The translations under genes were made by a program, and so were the position numbers. Shown piece by piece: positions 1 to 7,153 of a stretch of DNA of 64,000 bases; the stretch's first letter is position 1; each line of letters starts with the position of its first letter. The stretch lies in NCBI RefSeq assembly GCF_011682055.1, contig NZ_JAAQOM010000011.1:1-64000 (forward strand), given 5' to 3'. Below the pieces are notes generated by a model. The model was given only the letters and a program-made list of their open reading frames with translations, ran no database searches and had not been told where the DNA came from. The stretch comes from Telluria antibiotica. GTDB lineage: Bacteria; Pseudomonadota; Gammaproteobacteria; Burkholderiales; Burkholderiaceae_D.

Positions 1-126
1 GTTCGGGGTTCGGGGTTCGGGGTTCGAGGTTCGGGGTTCGGGGTTCGGGGAACGGGAAACGGGAAACGGGGAACGGGGAACGGGGAACGGGGAACGGGGA
101 ACGGGGAACGGGGAACGGGGAACGGG
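1..126. repeat. Heptamer tandem repeat (18 units)
   Basis: Eighteen consecutive 7-base units of the form NNNCGGG run from the first base of the window. Seven are GTTCGGG type (one is GTTCGAG), then come one GAACGGG, two AAACGGG and eight GAACGGG units. The block is cut by the window edge, so its true length is unknown. It lies downstream of the 3' end of the minus-strand c-di-GMP gene and ends six bases before a REP-like palindrome. No coding frame through it was credible. Confidence 0.9.
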
Positions 127-131
127 ACATC

Positions 132-156
132 GTAGGGTGGGCACCCCGTGCCCACC
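132..156 (+). repeat. REP-like palindrome, copy 1
   Basis: GTAG followed by the perfect 9-base inverted repeat GGTGGGCAC/GTGCCCACC around CCC. It belongs to a family seen about a dozen times in the window. It lies just past the stop codon of the minus-strand response regulator gene. Confidence 0.85.
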
Positions 157-168
157 AAGCGCACCCCG

Positions 169-2748
169 TCACGCGGCCTCCTCGTCCCCGCGCGGCGCCT
201 TGCGATCGTCGTACGGCCCATGCGTGAGCCAGTACTGGCGGAACGCGAGCCGCACGTTGTCGCGCAATTCCGTGTCGTTCCACGGCTTCGTATAAAAGCG
301 GTAGATCGCGCCGCGGTTGATCGAGTCGAGCACCGTCTCCACGCCCGTGTAGCCGGACAGGATGATGCGCATCGTGTCCGGATACATCTCCTTGACCTTG
401 CTGAGGAATTCGGTGCCGTTCATGACGGGCATCTTCTGGTCGCACAGGATCACCTGCACGTGGTACAGCGCCAGCAGCTCGAACGCCTCGGCCGGCGAAG
501 CGGCCGTCAGCACGCGGTAGTTGTCGCGCCTGAACAGGCGGTGCAGCGTGCCCAGGATGTTGACGTCGTCGTCGACGAGCAGCAGCGTCTGGACGTTGCG
601 GTCGTCCTCTGCCGGCCGCGTGGGCTGGGCGCGGTTTTCCAGCACGAGCCGGGCCAGGTCGGCGGGCGCGAGCGCGCGCGCGAAATGGAAGCCCTGGATC
701 TCGTCGCAGCGGTGGCGCCGCAGCAGCGCCATCTGCGCGCGCGATTCCACGCCTTCCGCGATTACCTGCATGTGCAGGCTGTGCGCCATGCTGATGATCG
801 CGAGCGCGATCGCGGCGTCGTCCGGGTTCGTCGTGATGTCGCGCACGAACGCGATGTCGATCTTCAGCTTGTCGATCGGGAAACGCTTCAGGTAGGCGAG
901 GCTCGAATATCCGGTGCCGAAATCGTCGATGGCGATGCGGATGCCGAGCGCCTTCAGCCGCTCCAGCACCTGCACCGTGTGCTCGAAGTTCGACATCAGC
1001 GCACTCTCCGTCAGCTCCAGTTCGAGCAGGCCCGGGTCCACGCGGTGTTCCGCGAGCGCGGTGCGGATGTCGCCTTCCAGGTCGCCCTCGACGAACTGCC
1101 GGCTCGACACGTTCACGGCCACGCGCACGTCGCGCACGCCTTCCTGGATCCACTTGGCGATCTGGCGGCAGGCCTCGCCGATGATCCACGCGCCCACGCG
1201 CACGACCATGCCCGTGTCTTCCAGGATGGGCACGAATTCGGCCGGGTACACGAGGCCCGTGCCGGGACGGCGCCAGCGCAGCAGCGCTTCCACGCCGGTC
1301 ACGCGGCCCGTGTTCAGGTCCAGCTTGGGCTGGTAGTGCAGCTCGAACTGGTCGCCCTCGATGGCGCCGCGCAGCGCCAGCTCGAGCTCGAGCCGGGCCA
1401 GCACCTGCACGTTCATCCCGGCCGTGAAGAAACGGTAGCCGTCGCGGCCTGCCTCCTTCGCGCGCACCATCGCCACGTCGGCGTATTTCACCAGCGTGCC
1501 GGGGTCGGTGGCGTCGTCCGGGTACATCGCGATGCCGATGCTGGCCGTCAGCACGGCCTGCTGCCCGTTCAGGTCGAACGGCGCGCGCAGCGCCTCGCGC
1601 ACCTCGTTGGCGACGCTCACGGCCTCGTCCTCGGTCTGCTCGCGCGTCATCGTGAGGATCAGCGCGAACTCGTCGCCGCCGAGACGCCCGATCGTGTCGC
1701 GCAGGCGCACGCAACGCACCAGCCGCGTGCTGAACTGGCGCAGCAGCTCGTCGCCCAGCGCGGGACCCAGCGAATCGTTGACGATTTTAAAACGGTCGAG
1801 CGTGATGAACAGGACGGCGATGCGCCAGTTCTTGTCCTGCGCGAGCTCGATGGCATCGCGCAGCGTGTGGAAGAACAGGCTGCGGTTCGGCAGGCCCGTC
1901 AGGCTGTCGTAGTTCGACATGTGCTTCAAACGCTGCGCCGCCTGCAGGCGCTCGCTGATGTCGCGCGCCACCGCGATCAGGATGCGGTCGTGGTTCTCGT
2001 ACTGCAGCTGCCAGCTGATCTCGACCGGCACGGCGCCCTGTCCGTCCGCGCGCAGCAGCTCCGTCTCGACGATGTCGTGCTCGCGCGACGCCGACGCCGG
2101 GTCGGCATAGCGTTCGAGCTGCGGCCGCTCGGCGAGCCCCAGCGCCACCGGGTCGATGCGCAACAGCGCCTCGCGCGAAAAACCCAGCATGCGGCAGGCG
2201 CCGTCGCTGACGTCGACCATCGCCATCGTGCGTGCATCGACGAGGAAGATGGCGTCGGACGTCGCGTCCATCGCGCCGCGGAAGCGCTGCAGCTCCGCGG
2301 TCCGTTCGCGCACCTTGCGCTCCATGCGCGCGCCGTAGTCGCGCGACTCCTGGTGGAACAGGCGCACTTCGAGCAGGTTGCGGATGCGCGTCAGGACCTC
2401 GACCGTGTCGAACGGCTTGCCGATGAAGTCGCGCGCGCCGGCCTCCAGCGCGGCCAGCTTCTTGTCCGGCTCCGCCGTCACGACGAGCACGGGCAGCCAC
2501 GACTCGCGCTCCATCGGTTTCAGCGCCTCCATGACCTGGAAGCCGTCCATGTGCGGCATCTGCAGGTCGAGGATGATCAGGTCGTAGCGGTGCTGCAGGT
2601 GCAGCGCGGCCACCTGGCGCGGATCGGTGGTGCTGGCGACGTGCTCGTAGCCGCTGGACTTGAGCAGGAATTCGAGCAGTTGCACGTTCACCGGCTCGTC
2701 ATCGACGACGAGGATGTGCGCGCGGCGGATGTCGGTAGGCGAAATCAT
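169..2748 (-). CDS. Response regulator with PAS, degenerate GGDEF, EAL and second REC domain
   Basis: 859-residue cytoplasmic c-di-GMP signalling protein. The N-terminal receiver has phospho-acceptor D61 (LIILDLQMP). A PAS domain follows (about 150-270), then GGDEF (about 280-440), EAL (about 450-700) and a C-terminal receiver with D770 (VILCDQKMP). The GGDEF signature is present at 357-361 and an inhibitory RxxD site precedes it (348-351). However, the metal-binding aspartate of the usual DLDRFK motif is threonine here (ITLDRFK), and the SLGH histidine is proline. The EAL signature (E487), ELTES, IDDFGTG and AEGVES motifs look intact, so net phosphodiesterase activity is the more likely output; this is inference. 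It starts 9 bases after the hybrid kinase gene stops, so it probably receives phosphate from that kinase. Confidence 0.9.
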   Translation of the reverse strand: MISPTDIRRAHILVVDDEPVNVQLLEFLLKSSGYEHVASTTDPRQVAALHLQHRYDLIILDLQMPHMDGFQVMEALKPMERESWLPVLVVTAEPDKKLAALEAGARDFIGKPFDTVEVLTRIRNLLEVRLFHQESRDYGARMERKVRERTAELQRFRGAMDATSDAIFLVDARTMAMVDVSDGACRMLGFSREALLRIDPVALGLAERPQLERYADPASASREHDIVETELLRADGQGAVPVEISWQLQYENHDRILIAVARDISERLQAAQRLKHMSNYDSLTGLPNRSLFFHTLRDAIELAQDKNWRIAVLFITLDRFKIVNDSLGPALGDELLRQFSTRLVRCVRLRDTIGRLGGDEFALILTMTREQTEDEAVSVANEVREALRAPFDLNGQQAVLTASIGIAMYPDDATDPGTLVKYADVAMVRAKEAGRDGYRFFTAGMNVQVLARLELELALRGAIEGDQFELHYQPKLDLNTGRVTGVEALLRWRRPGTGLVYPAEFVPILEDTGMVVRVGAWIIGEACRQIAKWIQEGVRDVRVAVNVSSRQFVEGDLEGDIRTALAEHRVDPGLLELELTESALMSNFEHTVQVLERLKALGIRIAIDDFGTGYSSLAYLKRFPIDKLKIDIAFVRDITTNPDDAAIALAIISMAHSLHMQVIAEGVESRAQMALLRRHRCDEIQGFHFARALAPADLARLVLENRAQPTRPAEDDRNVQTLLLVDDDVNILGTLHRLFRRDNYRVLTAASPAEAFELLALYHVQVILCDQKMPVMNGTEFLSKVKEMYPDTMRIILSGYTGVETVLDSINRGAIYRFYTKPWNDTELRDNVRLAFRQYWLTHGPYDDRKAPRGDEEAA

Positions 2749-2757
2749 GGAGCGTCC

Positions 2758-4824
2758 TCACTGGGGCTGTTTCTCGTCGACGGCGCGGGTGGCGAGCACG
2801 CCGTCGATGGCCTCGTTGAACTGGCCGATGTCGATCGGCTTGGTCAGGTAGCGCGCGAAGCCGGCGGCCAGCGCACGGTCGATGTCGGCGCGCATGGCGT
2901 TGGCGGACACCGCGATGGCCGGAATCCGCGCGGTGTCCGGTTCGCGGCGCAGCTGCGCCAGCACCTCGAACCCCGACAGGCCGGGCAGGTTCAGGTCCAT
3001 CAGGATCACGTCGGGCAGCTGGCTGCGCGCGAGCGACAGGCCGAAGTGGCCGTCCGGCGCACACACGAGGCGCAGGTCGGGACGGAAGCGCACGATTTCC
3101 TGCACCAGCTTCAGGTTGGCCGGATTGTCCTCGATGTACAGCACGGTGGCCGGGCTTGCGGCCGAGGCGCCGTCGGCACGGACCGGCCCGGCGCCGACAT
3201 GCGCGGCGGGCGGCGCCTCGGGCGCGGTGGCGGCACCGAGGTCGACGCAGGCCAGCTCGATCCAGAACACGCTGCCCACGCCAGGGCTGCTGGTGACGCC
3301 GATCTCGCCGCCCATCAGTTCTACCAGGCGGCGCGTCACCACGAGGCCGATGCCCGTGCCTTCCTGCGTGCCCGCTTCCTGGCCGAGGCGGTTGAACGGC
3401 TGGAACAGGCCCGCCACCTGTTCGGGCGACAGGCCCATGCCCGTATCCTGCACGGACAGGCGCAGGCGCTGCGGCGCCGGCTGCGCGCAGTCGACGACGA
3501 CGGCGCCGCCGTCGCGGTTGTACTTCACGGCGTTCGACAGCAGGTTCAGGAGCACCTGCTTCAGGCGCGTGCGGTCGGCCTGCACGCGGGCCGTCGGCGC
3601 TTCCGGGAACAGCACGCGCACGCCACGCGTGGCGGCCAGCGGCGCGATCATGCCCCGGCATTCGGCCAGCACGTCGGCGAGCGGCACCGGCTCCATCGAC
3701 AGCGACACGGCGCCCGCCTCCACCTTGGCCAGGTCGAGGATCTCGTTGATCAAGGTGAGCAGATGGCGGCCCGACTTCAGGATGTGGCCCGCGAATTCCT
3801 GCTTTTGTTCGGGCGTCGTCGGCATGTCGTTCGACGCCAGGATCTGCGCGAAGCCGAGGATCGCGTTCAGCGGCGTGCGCAGCTCGTGGCTCATCGACGA
3901 CAGGAACGCCGACTTGGCCTGGTTGGCATTGCGCGCCTCCTCGATCGCGAGCTCCAGTTCCGAGTTCGCCAGTTCCAGCTGGGCCGTGCGTTCCTGCACG
4001 CGCGCCTCCAGCCCTTCGTTCAGGCGCATCACTTCCTGCTGCGCGCGCGCCCGTTCCTGGGCTTCGCGCGCGATCTCGCGGTTCGAGTCTTCCAGCGCGC
4101 GCGTGCGCTGCTCGATCTCGGTCAGCATGGCGTTGAACGAGTCGACGAGTTCCGCTGCCTCGTCCTCGCTGATGCGCGGCGCGCGCCGCGAGTAGTCGCG
4201 CCGTGCCACCACTTCGCGCGCGATGTTCGTGATGGCGTCGATGGGCGTCGTGATCGTGTGGCCCAGCCGGCGCACGAGCAGCCACGCGGTGAACAGCGCG
4301 AGCACCGTCACGCACACGCAGATCACGAGGTAGTCGCGCATGCGCGCCATCATCTGGTTCTGCGAGCGCAGGTACACGGTGCCGAGCAGGTCGCCGTTCT
4401 CGCTGATCGGCTTGTACAGCACCAGCTCGTCGCCGTCGCCGACATACGTTTCCTTGGCGCCCGCGCGCACGGGTCGCCCGCCCTTCGCCGGCCGCACGGG
4501 GAACACGCCGGCCTCGCCGGGCGCGACGTAGGTCGCGAACAGCGCGCCGTGCTCGTCGTAGATGGCGGCCGCGCGCACCGACGGCCGGCTGCGCAGCAGC
4601 GCAAGATTCTCGCCCGCCAGCCGGGCATCGTCGAAGGCCAGCGCGGCCGACGTCATGTGGCCCACCAGTTCCGCCTGCGTCGCCAGGTCGTTCAGCAGCG
4701 CGTGCTTGTAGCTGCGCAGGTCGTAGGCGACGACGGTGCCCACCGAGACGACGAGTGCGGCGAGCGTCGTCGACATCACGATCGTGACGAGTTTTTCGCG
4801 GATGGAGCGGCGCGGCCGGATCAT
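2758..4824 (-). CDS. CHASE8-type hybrid sensor histidine kinase
   Basis: 688 residues. A membrane segment (about 12-34) is followed by a periplasmic region (about 35-160). Its pattern (AELVGHMTSAALAFDD, then A-I-YD-G-LFATY) resembles the CHASE8 sensor of YfiN/TpbB. A second membrane segment lies at about 165-184, then HAMP, a coiled coil (about 240-305), HisKA with phospho-His H313 (SHELRTPLN), HATPase (N431, DTGMGL, GTGIGL) and a C-terminal receiver with D610. The start is 4 bases after the yfiR-like stop and the stop is 9 bases before the c-di-GMP gene, which gives a tight three-gene operon. YfiR is the known periplasmic repressor of YfiN, so YfiR control of this kinase is a reasonable inference. 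Confidence 0.9.
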   Translation of the reverse strand: MIRPRRSIREKLVTIVMSTTLAALVVSVGTVVAYDLRSYKHALLNDLATQAELVGHMTSAALAFDDARLAGENLALLRSRPSVRAAAIYDEHGALFATYVAPGEAGVFPVRPAKGGRPVRAGAKETYVGDGDELVLYKPISENGDLLGTVYLRSQNQMMARMRDYLVICVCVTVLALFTAWLLVRRLGHTITTPIDAITNIAREVVARRDYSRRAPRISEDEAAELVDSFNAMLTEIEQRTRALEDSNREIAREAQERARAQQEVMRLNEGLEARVQERTAQLELANSELELAIEEARNANQAKSAFLSSMSHELRTPLNAILGFAQILASNDMPTTPEQKQEFAGHILKSGRHLLTLINEILDLAKVEAGAVSLSMEPVPLADVLAECRGMIAPLAATRGVRVLFPEAPTARVQADRTRLKQVLLNLLSNAVKYNRDGGAVVVDCAQPAPQRLRLSVQDTGMGLSPEQVAGLFQPFNRLGQEAGTQEGTGIGLVVTRRLVELMGGEIGVTSSPGVGSVFWIELACVDLGAATAPEAPPAAHVGAGPVRADGASAASPATVLYIEDNPANLKLVQEIVRFRPDLRLVCAPDGHFGLSLARSQLPDVILMDLNLPGLSGFEVLAQLRREPDTARIPAIAVSANAMRADIDRALAAGFARYLTKPIDIGQFNEAIDGVLATRAVDEKQPQ

Positions 4825-4828
4825 GGCA

Positions 4829-5371
4829 TCACCACGCGGACAGCGCCAGCAGGCGCGCGCTGATGCGCAGCTGCGCGGCCAGCGCCTCGGGCCGGTCGAT
4901 GTGCAGGCGCAGGTGGGCCCCGTCCGCCACGAGCCCGATCACGCAGCCCTGCACGGGCGCGCCGTCGCAGACCGTCAATACGGGCCGGCTGCGTACGGCA
5001 TCCAGCAGGCGCGTGCGCGCCGCCCCCGGCGCCACGTACAGGACCTGCAGCCCGGGCGGCACGGCACGTGCGGGGTCGATGCGCTGGACAGCCAGCGAAT
5101 GGCCGTGGACAAGGCGCCCAGCCATGTAGCGCTCGGCCTCGTCGGCCAGCGCGTCGTCGCCGGCGACGCCGACGTTCAAGGGGCTGCCGGGACGCGGGAA
5201 TGCGGCGTCCGGCCAGTCGACGAACGTGGCGACGCGGTACAGGTAGGCCGCCTTGAGCTTGCGCTCAGGGGCGGCAACGGGGGCGGCCCGGGCCTGGGCG
5301 GCATCTGCGAGGATCAGCAGGCACAGCACCGCCTGGCGGGCGCGACGCGCGGCTGAGAAGGACGACGCCAT
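4829..5371 (-). CDS. YfiR family periplasmic protein
   Basis: 180 residues. A signal peptide (AVLCLLILADAAQARA, cleavage near residue 29) precedes a YfiR/DUF4154-type domain that begins KAAYLYRVATFVDWP, the usual N-terminal signature of the family. Cysteines occur in TVCDGAPVQGCVIG near the C-terminus. The ATG at 5371 was chosen because it directly precedes the signal peptide. Earlier in-frame starts would add a long non-secretory extension. YfiR proteins repress inner-membrane partners that carry a CHASE8 domain. Here the downstream partner is a CHASE8-type histidine kinase rather than a diguanylate cyclase. The spacing to the next gene is 4 bases. Confidence 0.85.
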   Translation of the reverse strand: MASSFSAARRARQAVLCLLILADAAQARAAPVAAPERKLKAAYLYRVATFVDWPDAAFPRPGSPLNVGVAGDDALADEAERYMAGRLVHGHSLAVQRIDPARAVPPGLQVLYVAPGAARTRLLDAVRSRPVLTVCDGAPVQGCVIGLVADGAHLRLHIDRPEALAAQLRISARLLALSAW

Positions 5372-5754
5372 CACGGGTATGCCGGCCCCGGATGGCCATG
5401 CGCGAAACGGTCGAGCGGCATGCGAGGTCCTGGTTCGGTCAGTGGACAACGGTGCGGGCGAGCCCCACGGCCGGCCCGCAAGTCGAGCAGGATAGCAGCA
5501 CGGCCGCAGGTAATGTCGCACGGAACGAAGGCATGCATCCACGACGATAAATACACCGGCAATCGTATGGACGGCCGGCGCATCGTGCCCGCCGTGGCTT
5601 TTCGTTAAGATTCCAACGCCGCGCACGGGAAGGCGCGCTAGAATGGACCCGAGCGCGCTGCGGATCCTGTCGCCGGCACACGGCGGCGCGCCCACGACTG
5701 ATCCTGGAGACCCTGGCGGCGCACCCCGGCCGCCATCATACAAAGGAGCGACAC
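5372..5754. other. Intergenic region between yfiR-like gene and pncC
   Basis: 383 bases between divergent genes. The only clear element is a strong ribosome binding site (AAAGGAG at 5742-5748) ahead of the GTG start of pncC. TAGAAT at 5639-5644 could be a -10 box, but no good -35 was found at 16-18 bases. No credible gene or RNA was recognised. Confidence 0.5.
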
Positions 5755-6237
5755 GTGACGAACGACATCCTCGACCTGGCCACCCGTGTGGGCCGGGCAC
5801 TCGAAGCCAAGAGCCTGCTGCTGGCCACCGCCGAATCCTGTACCGGCGGCGGCGTCTCCCAGGCCATCACGGAAATCCCCGGCTCGACCGGCTGGTTCGA
5901 ATGCGGCTTCGTGACCTATTCGAACGCGTCCAAGACCGAGATGCTGGACGTGCCGGCCGCGCTGATCGCGCAATTCGGTTCCGTCAGCGAGGAAGTCGCG
6001 GGCGCCATGGCCGAAGGCGCCGTCGCCAACAGCAACGCCGACGTGGCGGTCTCCACGACGGGCATCGCCGGCCCGACGGGCGCCGTCCCCGGCAAGCCCG
6101 TGGGCACCGTGTGCTTCGGCTGGTCCAAGGGCGATACGACGTACACGGAACGGCTCGTCTTCTCCGGCGACCGCCACGCGGTGCGCGAGCAGACCGTGGC
6201 GCACGCGCTGGCCGGCCTGCTGCGCCTCCTCGAGTAG
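5755..6237 (+). CDS. pncC: Nicotinamide-nucleotide amidohydrolase PncC (CinA C-terminal family)
   Basis: 160 residues, the length of stand-alone CinA C-terminal proteins. It deamidates nicotinamide mononucleotide to nicotinate mononucleotide in pyridine nucleotide recycling. The family nucleophile region TAESCTGGG is present with S28, and TYSNASK carries Y55 and K60. STTGIAGP lies in the second half. The start is GTG at 5755, supported by an AAAGGAG ribosome binding site 6 bases upstream. The stop is followed after one base by the ATG of the metallophosphoesterase gene, suggesting translational coupling, although no functional link is evident. Confidence 0.92.
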   Translation: MTNDILDLATRVGRALEAKSLLLATAESCTGGGVSQAITEIPGSTGWFECGFVTYSNASKTEMLDVPAALIAQFGSVSEEVAGAMAEGAVANSNADVAVSTTGIAGPTGAVPGKPVGTVCFGWSKGDTTYTERLVFSGDRHAVREQTVAHALAGLLRLLE

Positions 6238-6238
6238 G

Positions 6239-7138
6239 ATGCGGGGTGTGCCGATGCGGGCCGCGGCGGCGCTGCTCGCCGCGCTCGCCGGTCCGGCTGC
6301 CGCCGCCGACCTCGACGAGGGCGTCACCGTATATGCGGCCGGCGACATCGCGCGCTGCGCCTATCCCGACCCCGCGTACTCGGGCGCGGCGGACACCGCC
6401 GCAACCGTCGCGGCCGGGCTCGCGCAAGACCCGCGTGCCGTCGTGCTGGCGCTGGGCGACCTGACCTACCCGCGCGGCGCCGCGCGCGAATTCACCGACT
6501 GCTACGCCCCCACGTGGGGCCGCTTCAAGGACCGCACGTGGCCCGCGCCCGGCAACCACGAGTACTACACGCCTGGCGCGACGCCCTATTTCGCCTGGTG
6601 GGGCGAGCGCGCGGGCCGCGGCTACTACAGCTTCGACCTCGGCGGCTGGCACATCGTCTCGCTGGACAGCAACCTCGCCCCGGCCCGGCACGCGGCCCAG
6701 CTGGACTGGCTGCGCGCCGACCTGGCGGCCCATCCGGCGCATTGCACGCTCGCCTACTGGCACCATCCGCTGTACAGCTCGGGCGGCCATGGCAGCATCC
6801 CGAAGATGCGCGACGCGTGGCAGGTGCTGTACGACGCCGGCGCGGAACTGGTGCTGTCCGGGCACGACCACGATTACGAACGCTTCGCCCCGCAGGACGC
6901 CGACGGCCGGCTCGACCCGGCGCGCGGCATCCGCCAGTTCGTCGTCGGCACGGGCGGGGCGTATCCGACGCCGTTCCTGCTCACCGTGCCGCACAGCGAA
7001 GTCCGCGACAGCAACCGCACCGGCGTGCTCCGGCTGCGCCTGTACCCGGGCGGCTACGGCTGGGAATTCATCGAGTCCACCCGGCTGTATTCGTTCGGGG
7101 TCGCGCCGGCCGACCACGGCAGCGCCGCCTGTCATTAA
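6239..7138 (+). CDS. Secreted metallophosphoesterase
   Basis: 299 residues with a short signal peptide (RAAAALLAALAGPAAAA). Calcineurin-like phosphoesterase motifs appear in order: GDI (35-37), GDL (73-75), GNHE (105-108), WHHPLYSSGGHG, and GHDHDYERF near the C-terminus. These supply the usual dinuclear-metal Asp, Asn and His ligands. The resemblance is to purple-acid-phosphatase-like bacterial enzymes; the substrate cannot be told. ATG at 6239 or 6254 are both possible starts, and the first is one base after the pncC stop. The gene is followed after 15 bases by the M16 protease gene and may be co-transcribed with it. Confidence 0.88.
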   Translation: MRGVPMRAAAALLAALAGPAAAADLDEGVTVYAAGDIARCAYPDPAYSGAADTAATVAAGLAQDPRAVVLALGDLTYPRGAAREFTDCYAPTWGRFKDRTWPAPGNHEYYTPGATPYFAWWGERAGRGYYSFDLGGWHIVSLDSNLAPARHAAQLDWLRADLAAHPAHCTLAYWHHPLYSSGGHGSIPKMRDAWQVLYDAGAELVLSGHDHDYERFAPQDADGRLDPARGIRQFVVGTGGAYPTPFLLTVPHSEVRDSNRTGVLRLRLYPGGYGWEFIESTRLYSFGVAPADHGSAACH

Positions 7139-7153
7139 AAAAACGGAGTCCCC

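Noticed and set aside
1..126. Possible CRISPR array
   Set aside because: Units are 7 bases with no spacers; this is a simple tandem repeat. No cas gene was seen anywhere.
148..4863. A 1571-codon plus-strand open frame opposite the signalling operon
   Set aside because: The translation is extremely His/Arg/Val-rich with no recognisable domain. It is the antisense shadow of GC-rich genes whose products match known families end to end.
5371..5800. Longer start for the YfiR-like protein at 5800
   Set aside because: It would place about 140 non-secretory, low-complexity residues before a clear signal peptide and would overlap the pncC start.
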